Assembly (NCBI RefSeq): GCF_030012175.1
Contig: NZ_JASCXW010000010.1
Coordinates: 1-56,777, forward strand
Source: Peloplasma aerotolerans
GTDB lineage: Bacteria > Bacillota_I > Bacilli_A > Acholeplasmatales > Acholeplasmataceae
DNA: 56,777 nt
Direction of reading: 5' to 3'
A program made the translations under genes and the position numbers. Positions 1 through 8,996 of this stretch are shown here, piece after piece (positions within the stretch are counted from its first letter, which is position 1; every line of letters begins with the position of its first letter). Under the pieces are notes generated by a model. That model was given only the letters and a program-made list of their open reading frames with translations. It was not told the DNA's origin and searched no databases.

Positions 1-16
1 CTATCAGGTGAGGATA

Positions 17-1018
17 ATGAATAAAACATATGTATACTTAAGAGAGTTTAATGAACAGAAGAATGTAGAAATAACTGATGACTTAAAACCAAAAATAACT
101 GATGAAATTCAATCTAAATGGCAAAACATTATGAATGTTATTGCTGATATTTTGAATGTACCCGCAGGTTTAATTATGAAGATTACAAAAACGGATATGG
201 AAGTTTTTATTAAGAGCTCAAATCTAGAAAATCCTTATCCAGCAGATGGAAAAGATCAATTAGGACATGGTCTATATTGTGAAACAGTGATTGGAACCGA
301 TCAACAGCTTATTGTTGAAAATGCATTGAATCATAAACAATGGAAGGACAATCCTGATGTTGCATTGAATATGATTTCATATTTTGGATTGCCAATTAAA
401 TGGCATGATGGTGAAGTTTTTGGAACGATATGTGTTTTAAACAACCAAGAACATAAATATTCAAAAAAGCATCAACAATTATTGAATCTATTCAAAGAAG
501 CAATCGAGTCAGATTTACATAATTTACATCTCATCGATCATTTACAAAAGATATCAACGATTGACGAGTTAACAAAAATAGAAAATAGAAGAAGTGTTTT
601 AGCAAAATTAGAATTTGTACTTGATCAATACCAACAAAACAGTATTAAATTTATGTGTATGATGATTGATTTGAATGAGTTTAAACAGGTTAATGATTCA
701 TATGGACATGAAGTTGGAGATAATGTATTGGTTTCATTTAGTCAAGTGTTAAGGCAAAGTGTTAGAGATACTGATTATATTGGAAGATTAGGTGGCGATG
801 AGTTTTTAGTGATTTTTATGGATGTTGATTCAGATCAAGTTGAATTGCTCACCCAAAAAATTCATCAAAACATTAAGCGGAACAAAGTGCTTAAAAAATA
901 CAAAGTCTCGATATCTTATGGACTTGCTGAGGTTAAGTCAAGTACGCAAAGTGTTAAGGAAATTATAAAAAGTGCAGATGATCAGCTATTAAAGAGCAAA
1001 CAAGCGTTAAAGAACTGA
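17..1018 (+). CDS. GAF-GGDEF diguanylate cyclase
   Basis: Predicted cytoplasmic sensor enzyme making c-di-GMP from two GTP. Residues about 25-170 look like a GAF domain (start of domain around QSKWQNIMNVIADILNVPAG), and about 175-333 are a GGDEF domain. The active-site GGDEF motif is at residues 259-263, and an RxxD inhibitory site (RDTD, residues 250-253) sits five residues before it, so product inhibition is likely. No membrane segment is visible, so the signal is probably intracellular. ATG at 17 is chosen over the in-frame GTG at 8 because AGGTGAGG at 6-13 is its ribosome site. It leads a tight run with the next two genes (20-25 nt gaps). The family call is secure; the ligand of the GAF domain is unknown. 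Its product could act on the c-di-GMP riboswitch at 35012. Confidence 0.93.
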   Translation: MNKTYVYLREFNEQKNVEITDDLKPKITDEIQSKWQNIMNVIADILNVPAGLIMKITKTDMEVFIKSSNLENPYPADGKDQLGHGLYCETVIGTDQQLIVENALNHKQWKDNPDVALNMISYFGLPIKWHDGEVFGTICVLNNQEHKYSKKHQQLLNLFKEAIESDLHNLHLIDHLQKISTIDELTKIENRRSVLAKLEFVLDQYQQNSIKFMCMMIDLNEFKQVNDSYGHEVGDNVLVSFSQVLRQSVRDTDYIGRLGGDEFLVIFMDVDSDQVELLTQKIHQNIKRNKVLKKYKVSISYGLAEVKSSTQSVKEIIKSADDQLLKSKQALKN

Positions 1019-1038
1019 ACTAATCAGGAGGTGAATTT

Positions 1039-2049
1039 ATGGGTTTATCGTCATATTTAAGACCAAAAACAATGATGTATACTGGGAAGCATGATAATGT
1101 TAAAACCGAGATAACTCATTATCAGTACGGTGTAGAATTATTGGATATTATTAAAGAGTATGAACCAACAAGACAAGCAAAGCACTATATTCAAGTTGTT
1201 GGGTTATCTGATGTTGATCAGCTAAAAAAGATTAGAGAATTTTATCAAATTGATCATCTTGTTTTTGAAGATGTACTTAATGTAAATCAAAGAAATAAAA
1301 TCGAGTTGACGAACCAGTATCTTTTTGGAACGTTTAACATATCCTATCTTGAAAACAAGCAGATTAAAAATGATTATCTAAGTTTAATCATGTTTAACGA
1401 CATCATTATTTCTTTTCATGAAACAACACCAGTTTACTTAGCACCTTTAGAACAGCTATTTACAGAATATAAAGAACTTAAAGAAAAAAATATTGATTTC
1501 TTGCTATATGAAATTCTTGATATTATTACAGACGGGCATTTAGATGTTTATGATCACTTAGATTATATGGTTAATCAGTTTGAAGAAGAAATCCTAGAGA
1601 CAAAGAATATTGAACAAGAAGCGTTTTATTTAATTAGAAAACAATTATTGAAACTGAGAAATAATGTTTCACCGGTATATGAACAATTGGAGAAAATCAT
1701 GTTAAAGAAGGAGTTGCTTTTTAATAATGACAATATCCCATATTATGATGATTTAAAGGACCATCTTCAAAGACTAGAGTTACGATTAATTCAAAGTAAA
1801 GAGACAACAAATCATTTGCTTGATTTGCATATCAATAATCAATCAAATAAGATGAATCAAATCATGGCTACGTTAACTCTGTTTTCAGCAATCTTCATAC
1901 CCTTATCTTTTCTAACCGGATTTTTTGGAATGAACTTTGTGTATTTTGAAGTGTTAACATATGAACATGCTTTAATTTTCTTTGTTGCTGTTTGTGCAAT
2001 CATTGCCGGTGCGATGTTTTATATATTTAAGAAGAAGAAATGGTTATAA
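1039..2049 (+). CDS. corA: CorA-type divalent cation transporter
   Basis: 336 residues, the usual CorA length. A long soluble N-terminal part (residues 1-270) is followed by two membrane helices near the C terminus. The family signature GMN is at residues 297-299, just after the first helix (LTGFFGMNF), and the protein ends with a Lys-rich tail (FKKKKWL). CorA proteins form pentameric channels for Mg2+, sometimes Co2+ or Ni2+. AGGAGGTGA at 1026-1034 sets the ATG at 1039. It lies 20 nt after the GGDEF gene and 23 nt before the DUF2785 gene, so the three are probably co-transcribed. Metal specificity cannot be read from sequence. Confidence 0.93.
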   Translation: MGLSSYLRPKTMMYTGKHDNVKTEITHYQYGVELLDIIKEYEPTRQAKHYIQVVGLSDVDQLKKIREFYQIDHLVFEDVLNVNQRNKIELTNQYLFGTFNISYLENKQIKNDYLSLIMFNDIIISFHETTPVYLAPLEQLFTEYKELKEKNIDFLLYEILDIITDGHLDVYDHLDYMVNQFEEEILETKNIEQEAFYLIRKQLLKLRNNVSPVYEQLEKIMLKKELLFNNDNIPYYDDLKDHLQRLELRLIQSKETTNHLLDLHINNQSNKMNQIMATLTLFSAIFIPLSFLTGFFGMNFVYFEVLTYEHALIFFVAVCAIIAGAMFYIFKKKKWL

Positions 2050-2072
2050 ACATTTACTAGGGGGTAAACAAC

Positions 2073-2864
2073 ATGACTGAGAGTATATTGAAAAACAAGT
2101 TTAGAGAAGCATTAAAAGATCAAGATATTAATCAACATAAATATTTATTAAAAGAGGCATTAGAACATATAGGAGATATAGATTCAGAACTTAGAGACGA
2201 TTTAATACTCGAGTATTTGTTTAAGTTATTCATTGAAGCAGATTTAGACACTCAAGAATTAAATGAAATAACACTCGAGTTGATATCAAATCTATATGTA
2301 GGAATATATGAGATAAGTGATTTGGTATTTAAAAGAACTTTTTCGATGCTTGCGCTTGTCGCTTTAATCAAAAGGCACACAATTAAACCTTGGATGAGTT
2401 ATGATTTACAACAAAAGTTGATTTATGAAAGTATCGAATCATTTTCATTAGAAAAAGATATGAGAGGGTACGTTGAACATAAGGGATGGGCACATGCAGG
2501 TGCACATGGAGCAGACCTATTTTTAGCAATATCAAAACTAGAAAGTATTATAGTAAGCGATTTATTTCAAATGCTTGATATTGTTTACGCTAAACTGTGT
2601 AAAGAGCAGTTCACATTTAACTTAGGAGAAGATAAACGAATGGCTAGAGCAGTATCTGAAATACTTAAGCATAAAAGGCTTAATAGAAAAAAAATAACGA
2701 CATGGATAAATACATTTAGAAGGATTGATGGTCATGGCATCTCTATGGTTATTTCAAAAAGCAATGCTAGAAATTTTGTAACTGCATTGAGTGTCTATAT
2801 GAAGCATGATCAAGAAATTGTTGATTTATGCCATGAAATCAACGAAGTTTTAGTTTTAGGATAA
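2073..2864 (+). CDS. DUF2785 family protein
   Basis: 263 residues, mostly helical, with no signal peptide or membrane span, so cytoplasmic. The block KGWAHAGAHGADLFLAIS (about residues 139-156) matches what I recall as the hallmark of the DUF2785 family, whose function is unknown. AGGGGGT precedes the ATG at 2073. It is the last gene of the three-gene run starting with the diguanylate cyclase, and a terminator follows at 2894-2923. The neighbours suggest no particular role. The alternative is an otherwise uncharacterised HEAT-like helical repeat protein. Confidence 0.75.
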   Translation: MTESILKNKFREALKDQDINQHKYLLKEALEHIGDIDSELRDDLILEYLFKLFIEADLDTQELNEITLELISNLYVGIYEISDLVFKRTFSMLALVALIKRHTIKPWMSYDLQQKLIYESIESFSLEKDMRGYVEHKGWAHAGAHGADLFLAISKLESIIVSDLFQMLDIVYAKLCKEQFTFNLGEDKRMARAVSEILKHKRLNRKKITTWINTFRRIDGHGISMVISKSNARNFVTALSVYMKHDQEIVDLCHEINEVLVLG

Positions 2865-2893
2865 GTTAATATACGAAAGTTAATATATCATGA

Positions 2894-2923
2894 CACTTAG
2901 GAATATTTTTAAGTGTTTTTTTA
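2894..2923 (+). terminator. Intrinsic terminator after DUF2785 gene
   Basis: Inverted repeat ACACTTA (2894-2900) / TAAGTGT (2911-2917) with a 10-nt loop and a run of seven T. It closes the GGDEF-corA-DUF2785 run and separates it from the mannan operon. Confidence 0.8.
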
Positions 2924-2983
2924 TGTTCAAACACAACACAAAAAAAGACGTACACAAGTGAGGATGAAAAAAAAGAGTAAAAA

Positions 2984-2997
2984 TGTAAACGGTTTCT
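2984..2997 (+). promoter_or_regulatory. LacI/CcpA-type operator (cre-like) of the mannan operon
   Basis: TGTAAACGGTTTCT matches the cre consensus TGWAARCGYTWNCW at 13 of 14 positions. It abuts and overlaps by one base the -35 box at 2997, where a bound LacI-family protein would block RNA polymerase. A further half-site GTAAACGAT lies at 3029-3037, just after the -10; the two GTAAACG cores are 44 bp apart, about four helical turns. The binder could be the LacI-type regulator encoded inside the operon (7980-8984) or a CcpA-like protein encoded elsewhere. Confidence 0.7.
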
Positions 2998-3024
2998 TGA
3001 CTTGTGAAAATGTTGTGATATAAT
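2997..3024 (+). promoter_or_regulatory. Promoter of the mannan operon
   Basis: TTGACT (2997-3002), 16-nt spacer, TATAAT (3019-3024) with the extended -10 TG at 3016-3017. It is the only convincing promoter I see in front of the 18-gene run that ends at 32335. Confidence 0.85.
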
Positions 3025-3075
3025 TTAGGTAAACGATAAAGTAAAAAAAGTAAATATGATTCTTTGGAGGAAAAA

Positions 3076-4506
3076 ATGAAAAAACTTTTATCCATATTAA
3101 TGTTTGGATTTTTAATTCTATTGTCAGCGTGTACGCCTGAAGAAACTATAAATAAAGTGACTTTAGATTTTCCAAGCAATTTTTCTATAACTGAAACAAT
3201 AATTACCTTTGATGATGTTGAACATGCTGTTCGTTATCGAATAGAAGCTACTAATCTCTCAAATCAGTCGATAAAAAGATATTATATTACTAAAAATCAA
3301 GATATTAATGATCTTTATTTTATACCGGGTAACTATAATATCAAAATACAAGCCATAGGGGATGGGGATCTTTATTTAGACTCAGATTATAGTGCGTCTA
3401 TCCAATACACACAAATTGACCCTTTTTTAGTCAATAGCATATCTGAAGACTTCTTAGCAGATGATATCACCATTAGATGGCTAGGACGAACACATTATAA
3501 TGAAACTGTTAAAACGAATTATTTCTACTTTACAGCGAGTGGATTTGAAGTTAAATTTTATGGTACATCTCTTGAAGCGGAGTTTGTTACTGGAACTAAT
3601 CCACTTGGTAAAGAACCACATCTAGTTGTATTTATCGATGGTGAAACGAATCCTTCAAGTGGAACAACAATAATTCTTGATTCGGGCAAAAAGACTTATA
3701 CGATTGCGGCTGAGTTAGCAGAAGGTGAACATACTGTACGCGTTGTAAAACGTAGTGAGTCAATTGACTCGCTTACTGGGTTATCTAAACTAACAACAGA
3801 TGGTCACTTCCTACAAGCAGATCAATTAAGAAACCGTAAAATTGAAGTTATTGCAGCATCTTCATCAGCAGGATTTGGCAATTTAGCATCTAATACTAAT
3901 GAACCAAAATCTACTCAAAATTCTGATGGTTTAAGAGCATATGCATATTTAACAGCACATATGTTTGATGCAGAACTCAATATTTTTTCTGCGAGTGGAT
4001 GGCCTTTATTAAAAGGACCATGGACAGGAAACAATAATATACCAACAGCTTACGATTATGTCAATGTTAACAGCAATATCGTTTGGTCTCATAACAATTA
4101 CTCACCTGATGTCGTCATTATCAACTTAGGAACGAATGATTGGTCATATATTTCATCTTTATCCGCATACGATAAAATACAAGCATTAGAAAACTTTGAA
4201 ATTGCTTTTGTAGATTTTATTAAAAAAATTAATCAATTGCATCCAGATGCAGTTATTGTTATTGCTTATGGATTGATGAACGAAACAAATATATATAATT
4301 CAACCTTAAATGCTGTACAAGATGCACAAGATGAACTACCGTTGGTAGGTATACATAGTATTCAACTACCAGGTGTGAACTCAATAGATGGTATTGGAAG
4401 TAGTTATCACCCAAGTGTTGCTACACATATTAAGGCTGCTGATGTTTTAGTAGAGGCAATCAGTGAGTGGATGAACTGGGATATCGTAAACGATAATATT
4501 GAATAA
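3076..4506 (+). CDS. SGNH (CE2-like) acetyl esterase lipoprotein
   Basis: Probable surface-anchored carbohydrate acetyl esterase. A lipoprotein signal (MKKLLSILMFGFLILLSAC) ends in the lipobox LSAC at Cys19. After a fibronectin-like segment (about 25-110) comes a CE2-type jelly-roll (YFYFTASGFEVKF region) and then an SGNH hydrolase domain. Block III (NLGTNDW) and the C-terminal His block (SSYHPSVATH) are intact. Block I is unusual: it reads AASSSAGFGN where the paralogue just downstream has GDSSTCGYGN, so the nucleophile Ser is kept but the Gly-Asp before it is lost. The start at ATG 3076 is set by TGGAGG at 3065-3070. It is the first gene of the operon and is paired with a cytoplasmic paralogue. 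It may be a true deacetylase of acetylated mannan or a binding-only derivative. Confidence 0.8.
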   Translation: MKKLLSILMFGFLILLSACTPEETINKVTLDFPSNFSITETIITFDDVEHAVRYRIEATNLSNQSIKRYYITKNQDINDLYFIPGNYNIKIQAIGDGDLYLDSDYSASIQYTQIDPFLVNSISEDFLADDITIRWLGRTHYNETVKTNYFYFTASGFEVKFYGTSLEAEFVTGTNPLGKEPHLVVFIDGETNPSSGTTIILDSGKKTYTIAAELAEGEHTVRVVKRSESIDSLTGLSKLTTDGHFLQADQLRNRKIEVIAASSSAGFGNLASNTNEPKSTQNSDGLRAYAYLTAHMFDAELNIFSASGWPLLKGPWTGNNNIPTAYDYVNVNSNIVWSHNNYSPDVVIINLGTNDWSYISSLSAYDKIQALENFEIAFVDFIKKINQLHPDAVIVIAYGLMNETNIYNSTLNAVQDAQDELPLVGIHSIQLPGVNSIDGIGSSYHPSVATHIKAADVLVEAISEWMNWDIVNDNIE

Positions 4507-4517
4507 GAGGTAAATTT

Positions 4518-5546
4518 GTGACCATTACAACACAAGAACTACTTAAAAGTGACTATATCATATGGCATGGCAGAAAAATGGAAGATGAAAAAGGCATTCA
4601 CTTCTTTTATACTGCAAGTGGTTTTAGTTTTAAATTTACCGGTTCAAAAATTGTTGCAACCTTTGAATCATCATTTGAAGAATTTAACAAAAGACCATTT
4701 ATTGTCATAGATGTTAAAAGTGTAAATCATAAGCATACCTATGTTATGGATTTAAAACAGGGAAAACAAACAATCGAATGTCTAAACTTGCCTTATGATA
4801 CATATGAAGTTGAAGTTAGAAAACGCAGTGAATCATTAATGTCAAAAACAATTTTGAATGAGATTTCTACTGATGGAACATTTTTATATCCAACATCTGT
4901 AAATGATCAGCTAAAGATTGAATGGATTGGAGATTCATCAACTTGTGGCTATGGGAATCTTTCAACTTCTATTGATGAACCTTTTACAACTGAAAGTGAA
5001 GATGGTCTACAGACGTTCGCGTCCATAGCATCGAATATCTTGGATGCTAATTATCAAATTGTTGCAGTTAGCGGTATTGGACTTTATAAAAGTTTTTATG
5101 CTCAAATAACATTACCAAAAATCTATTGTCAAATTGATATTCACAAAAATATCCATTATGATTTTTCATACAATCCAGATTTGATAGTTATCAACTTAGG
5201 TACAAATGATCATAGTTATATGAAGTTTTTAGAACATCAGTCTCTTGCTCACGAACAACGTACTTTTAAAGACGTATACAAATCATTTATTAACGATATC
5301 TTTATTAATCATTTTGGTGCACAAATATTACTGATATCACAAGGTGAAAGACATCACCTTGTTGATCATGTTATTGAGCAAGTTTATCTAGAAATGAGTC
5401 ATCATAAACTCCACCATTTACGCGTTTCAAAAGTAATGACAGAAGATGGTATTGGTGGACAATTTCACCCAACGATAAAAACGCATCAACGTTGGGGTCA
5501 AGAAGTGGCAGTCAAAATAAAACAGATATTGAATTATGAGGTATAA
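4518..5546 (+). CDS. Cytoplasmic SGNH (CE2-like) acetyl esterase
   Basis: 342 residues with no signal peptide. It has the same architecture as the preceding lipoprotein: an N-terminal beta-sandwich (FFYTASGFSFKFTG) and a C-terminal SGNH hydrolase. Block I is WIGDSSTCGYGN with a full GDS, block III is NLGTNDHSYM, and the catalytic His lies in GQFHPTIKTH. The family removes O-acetyl groups from sugars; inside the cell it would deacetylate imported mannooligosaccharides before phosphorolysis. The start is GTG at 4518 with AAGAGGT at 4505-4511, 11 nt after the previous gene. The extracellular/intracellular esterase pair suggests the substrate is acetylated. The CE2 assignment is from pattern memory; a general GDSL esterase is the alternative. 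Confidence 0.82.
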   Translation: MTITTQELLKSDYIIWHGRKMEDEKGIHFFYTASGFSFKFTGSKIVATFESSFEEFNKRPFIVIDVKSVNHKHTYVMDLKQGKQTIECLNLPYDTYEVEVRKRSESLMSKTILNEISTDGTFLYPTSVNDQLKIEWIGDSSTCGYGNLSTSIDEPFTTESEDGLQTFASIASNILDANYQIVAVSGIGLYKSFYAQITLPKIYCQIDIHKNIHYDFSYNPDLIVINLGTNDHSYMKFLEHQSLAHEQRTFKDVYKSFINDIFINHFGAQILLISQGERHHLVDHVIEQVYLEMSHHKLHHLRVSKVMTEDGIGGQFHPTIKTHQRWGQEVAVKIKQILNYEV

Positions 5547-5550
5547 ATAT

Positions 5551-7965
5551 ATGAAAACAACATTGAATGGTAATTGGATACTATACATACCTCATTTAGA
5601 TATGGAAATACCAGGCACTGTTCCTGGATCAGTTTATAACGATCTATTAAATGAGCAAGTAATACCAAATCCTTTTTATAGAATGAATGAGTATGAAGTT
5701 AGAGAATGGATGCGTCATGATTATGTCTATAAGAGAACATTCATAAAGCAAAAGTCAGATTATGATATTTATTTGGTTTGTGAAGGTATCGATACGTTAT
5801 CGGAAATATATATAAATCAACATCATATAGGATCAACGAACAACATGCATCGTTGTTACCGTTTCCTTGTCAACAGTTTTTTAAATGATGGAGAAAATAC
5901 AATTGAAATTCGATTATTATCACCAATAACATTTATTGAGATGAAAGAAGAGGCATGCCCATATAACTTTTATCAAGCAGGCGATGCAATGAGAGGTTTT
6001 ATACATCTTAGAAAAGGACACTCTATGTTTGGATGGGATTGGGGACCACAACTACCTGATGCTGGGTTATGGAGAGATATTTACTTACATGAATCTAGTA
6101 ATGGTTATATTGACTATATTCAATTAAAACAGGTTCACAAAACTAATCAAGTTACTTTAAATTATAAAATTCACATCAAAGATTCTGATCAACCCAAGAT
6201 AAATGTAAAAATAATGAATCCTGATGGACAAGTCATTCATCAATCAAATCAACTTGAGAATGAGTTCATTATTAATAAACCCAAATTATGGTGGCCAATT
6301 GGACTAGGTAATCAAGATTTATACCAAATAGAAATTGAACTAATCGGTCATCACAGTAATGACCAAAAAAATGAAAAATTTGGTTTAAAAACAAGCCGGA
6401 TTAAAATCGAAAATGATCAATATGGTTCATCTTTTACTTACGTTCATAACGGGGTAGAGATGTTCTTAAAAGGTGCTAATTATATCATTGAGGATAATAT
6501 CATTGGAAGAACTAGCATAGAAAAAACAAGATTATTACTTGAGCATGCTGTTCAAGCTAATCATAATGCTATACGTATATGGGGAGGCGGTTTGTACCCC
6601 TCAAATGACTTTTATGCAATGTGTGATGAACTAGGGTTAATCGTATGGCAAGATTTCATGTTTGCTTGTGCTTTTTACAATTTAGAAGATAATCAGTGGC
6701 TAGAAACTGTTGAACAGGAAATCAAAGATAATGTTAAACGTCTATCAAATCATCCTTCTTTAAGTATTCTATGTGGCAATAATGAAAATGAAACTGCTAT
6801 TGTTGATTGGAATGTGCCATCTTTAGAAGTTTCCAAGAAAATGTATCTAGAATTGTATGAAAACTTAATCCCTAAGTGGCTTGGTGAACTAGATAATAAA
6901 ATCCCATATTGGCCATCATCACCGTCATCAGGTGGTGGGTTTGATCGACCAAACTTTGATGGTAAAGGTGATATGCATTATTGGGGTGTTTGGCATGGAA
7001 ATGAACCGATTGAATATTATAGAAAAGTGTTTCCTAGATTTATGAGTGAGTTTGGTATACAGTCATTCCCAGATATAGACACTGTAAAAACATTTGCTGA
7101 ACCACAAGATTTTCACATATATTCGAAAGTGATGAAGAGTCACCAAAAGAATAAGACAGCAAATAAAAAAATTATTGCATATATGAGAAAAATGTTTAAA
7201 TATCCTAAGAAATTTGAAGATATTTTATATGTATCACAATTAATTCAAGCAGAAGGTGTGCGTTATGGCGTCGAACACTTTAGGAGAAATTACGGTAGGT
7301 GTATGGGGAGCATTTATTGGCAACTCAATGATTGTTGGCCAGTCGCTTCATGGTCAAGTATAGATTATGAAGGTAGATGGAAAGCACTACATTACCATAG
7401 TAAAAAGTTCTATCAACCTATATTGCTTTCAATTGAGGAAAACAAAAGAAAGATGACAGCATCGATTGTTATAACTAATGATTTACTTGAAGGATTTGAA
7501 GGACATATCGTTTGGGAAGTTATCCAAATTGATGGAAAACTGATTGAATCTGGAAAAAAGCAAGTATCTATTAATCCTCAAGAGGCGTCCTTAATATATA
7601 AAAAGGAATTAAATCAATATAGAAATCTTAAAAACCAAGTTGTATTCTATGCAAAATTGGTAGATAAGAGTAATCAGTTAATAACCGATAATATGGTGAC
7701 GTTTGTTCAAGATAAAGATTTAACGCTTGTCAAAGATTATATTAACATTGAAGTTCATCAAAATAATGATCAAGTAGAGATTACACTCGTATCTCCTACT
7801 TTGAAGAGATTTGTTCAGTTAAAGTATAAAGATATGATTTTTAGTGATAATTTTTTCCATCTTTTGCCAAATAAAGCAAAAGTTGTAACAATGATTAGTA
7901 GTGATGAAAAAATATCAGATATTTATAATGACATCATAGTCAAAAGTTTAATAGATACATATTAA
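5551..7965 (+). CDS. GH2 beta-mannosidase
   Basis: 804 residues, the usual size for GH2 beta-mannosidases. The order is sugar-binding beta-sandwich (about 1-180), Ig-like domain (about 180-280), TIM barrel (about 280-600) and C-terminal beta domains. Seen motifs are HSMFGWDWGP, IRIWGGGLYPSNDFY, the acid/base in CGNNENE (Glu412) and the nucleophile in MSEFGIQSFP (Glu500), plus YWQLNDCWPVASWSSID. No signal peptide, so it would cleave terminal beta-mannose from imported oligosaccharides in the cytoplasm. ATG 5551 is preferred to the in-frame ATG 5536, which lies inside the previous gene, because GAGGT at 5538-5542 is well placed. Specificity for mannose rather than galactose or glucuronate rests on the WDWGP and WQLNDCWP signatures and on the gene neighbourhood. 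Confidence 0.93.
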   Translation: MKTTLNGNWILYIPHLDMEIPGTVPGSVYNDLLNEQVIPNPFYRMNEYEVREWMRHDYVYKRTFIKQKSDYDIYLVCEGIDTLSEIYINQHHIGSTNNMHRCYRFLVNSFLNDGENTIEIRLLSPITFIEMKEEACPYNFYQAGDAMRGFIHLRKGHSMFGWDWGPQLPDAGLWRDIYLHESSNGYIDYIQLKQVHKTNQVTLNYKIHIKDSDQPKINVKIMNPDGQVIHQSNQLENEFIINKPKLWWPIGLGNQDLYQIEIELIGHHSNDQKNEKFGLKTSRIKIENDQYGSSFTYVHNGVEMFLKGANYIIEDNIIGRTSIEKTRLLLEHAVQANHNAIRIWGGGLYPSNDFYAMCDELGLIVWQDFMFACAFYNLEDNQWLETVEQEIKDNVKRLSNHPSLSILCGNNENETAIVDWNVPSLEVSKKMYLELYENLIPKWLGELDNKIPYWPSSPSSGGGFDRPNFDGKGDMHYWGVWHGNEPIEYYRKVFPRFMSEFGIQSFPDIDTVKTFAEPQDFHIYSKVMKSHQKNKTANKKIIAYMRKMFKYPKKFEDILYVSQLIQAEGVRYGVEHFRRNYGRCMGSIYWQLNDCWPVASWSSIDYEGRWKALHYHSKKFYQPILLSIEENKRKMTASIVITNDLLEGFEGHIVWEVIQIDGKLIESGKKQVSINPQEASLIYKKELNQYRNLKNQVVFYAKLVDKSNQLITDNMVTFVQDKDLTLVKDYINIEVHQNNDQVEITLVSPTLKRFVQLKYKDMIFSDNFFHLLPNKAKVVTMISSDEKISDIYNDIIVKSLIDTY

Positions 7966-7979
7966 AAGGGTGTGAAAGT

Positions 7980-8984
7980 ATGAAAGAAAAAGTGAATATG
8001 GGTAAAATTGCTGAAATGTTTAATGTCAGCATTGTGACTGTTTCTAAAGCTTTAAATGATAAAGATGGTGTCAGTGATGAACTTAGAGAAAAAATTAAAA
8101 AAACAGCAGAAGATCTTGGATATAGACCCAACCACGCAGCAAAGAGTCTAAAGACTCAAAAAGTATACAATGTTGGTATTCTGATTGCTAATCGATATGT
8201 CGATTCACAAGAGGCATACTACTTTAGTGTTTGTGGTGAGTTGATCAAAAAACTAACAGCACTTGAGTATTCTGGAATCATGGAAATTCTTCAACCTGAC
8301 GATGAACGTGATAATAAGATGCCAAGGATGTTTTTAGAGAGTAAAGTCGATGGTATCATCGTATTAGGTCAGCTTGAAGAAGCATATTTAAGACACCTTG
8401 AAACGATAGATATTCCAATGATTTATTTTGACTTCTATGTCAATTATTCGAATATAGATAGTATTATATCTGACAACTTTTTCTCAAGTTATCAAATCAC
8501 TGATTCACTTATAGAAAAAGGGCATAAACAAATAGGATTTGTTGGGAATATTCATTCAACTAGTAGTATTCAGGATCGTTACTTAGGATATTATAAAGCT
8601 TTACTAGAGCATCAAATGGATATTGATAATGAATATATTGTCAGTGATCGTGATGGGTTAGGGAAACTGATTGATTTAAAACTTCCTAGAAAAATGCCAA
8701 CAGCTTTTGTAGCAAACTGTGATCAAGTTGCATATAAACTCATTAACACATTAAAAAAAGAAGGTTACGAAGTTCCAAAAGATGTTTCAGTTGTAAGTTT
8801 TGATAATACGATTTATTCAACAATTGCACAACCTCAAATTACGACAGTAGATAACAATGTTGAAGACATGGTAACAACAGCAACTAGAATTATGATTAAG
8901 AAGATCAATAATCCAATTAGAACATATGGAAGAGTATTAATAAAAGGGAAAGTTATTAAGAGAGAAAGTAGCCAAAACATATAA
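7980..8984 (+). CDS. LacI family transcriptional regulator
   Basis: 334 residues. The N-terminal helix-turn-helix (residues 5-50) includes IVTVSKALNDKDGVSDELR and the hinge helix PNHAAKSLKT; a periplasmic-binding-protein-like sugar sensor domain fills residues 60-330, ending in a typical VSFDN...TTVDNNVEDM pattern. It sits inside the mannan operon between GH2 and the epimerase, with AAGGGTG before the ATG and a 14-nt gap. It probably represses the operon through the operator at 2984-2997 and is released by a mannoside or phosphorylated sugar. No promoter of its own is seen, so it would be autoregulated with the operon. The inducer is not deducible. Confidence 0.93.
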   Translation: MKEKVNMGKIAEMFNVSIVTVSKALNDKDGVSDELREKIKKTAEDLGYRPNHAAKSLKTQKVYNVGILIANRYVDSQEAYYFSVCGELIKKLTALEYSGIMEILQPDDERDNKMPRMFLESKVDGIIVLGQLEEAYLRHLETIDIPMIYFDFYVNYSNIDSIISDNFFSSYQITDSLIEKGHKQIGFVGNIHSTSSIQDRYLGYYKALLEHQMDIDNEYIVSDRDGLGKLIDLKLPRKMPTAFVANCDQVAYKLINTLKKEGYEVPKDVSVVSFDNTIYSTIAQPQITTVDNNVEDMVTTATRIMIKKINNPIRTYGRVLIKGKVIKRESSQNI

Positions 8985-8996
8985 AAGGAGTTTCAC

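Noticed and set aside
2880-3179. Minus-strand ORF of 99 codons over the operon promoter
   Set aside because: Covers the terminator, operator and promoter and the esterase signal peptide; no ribosome site.
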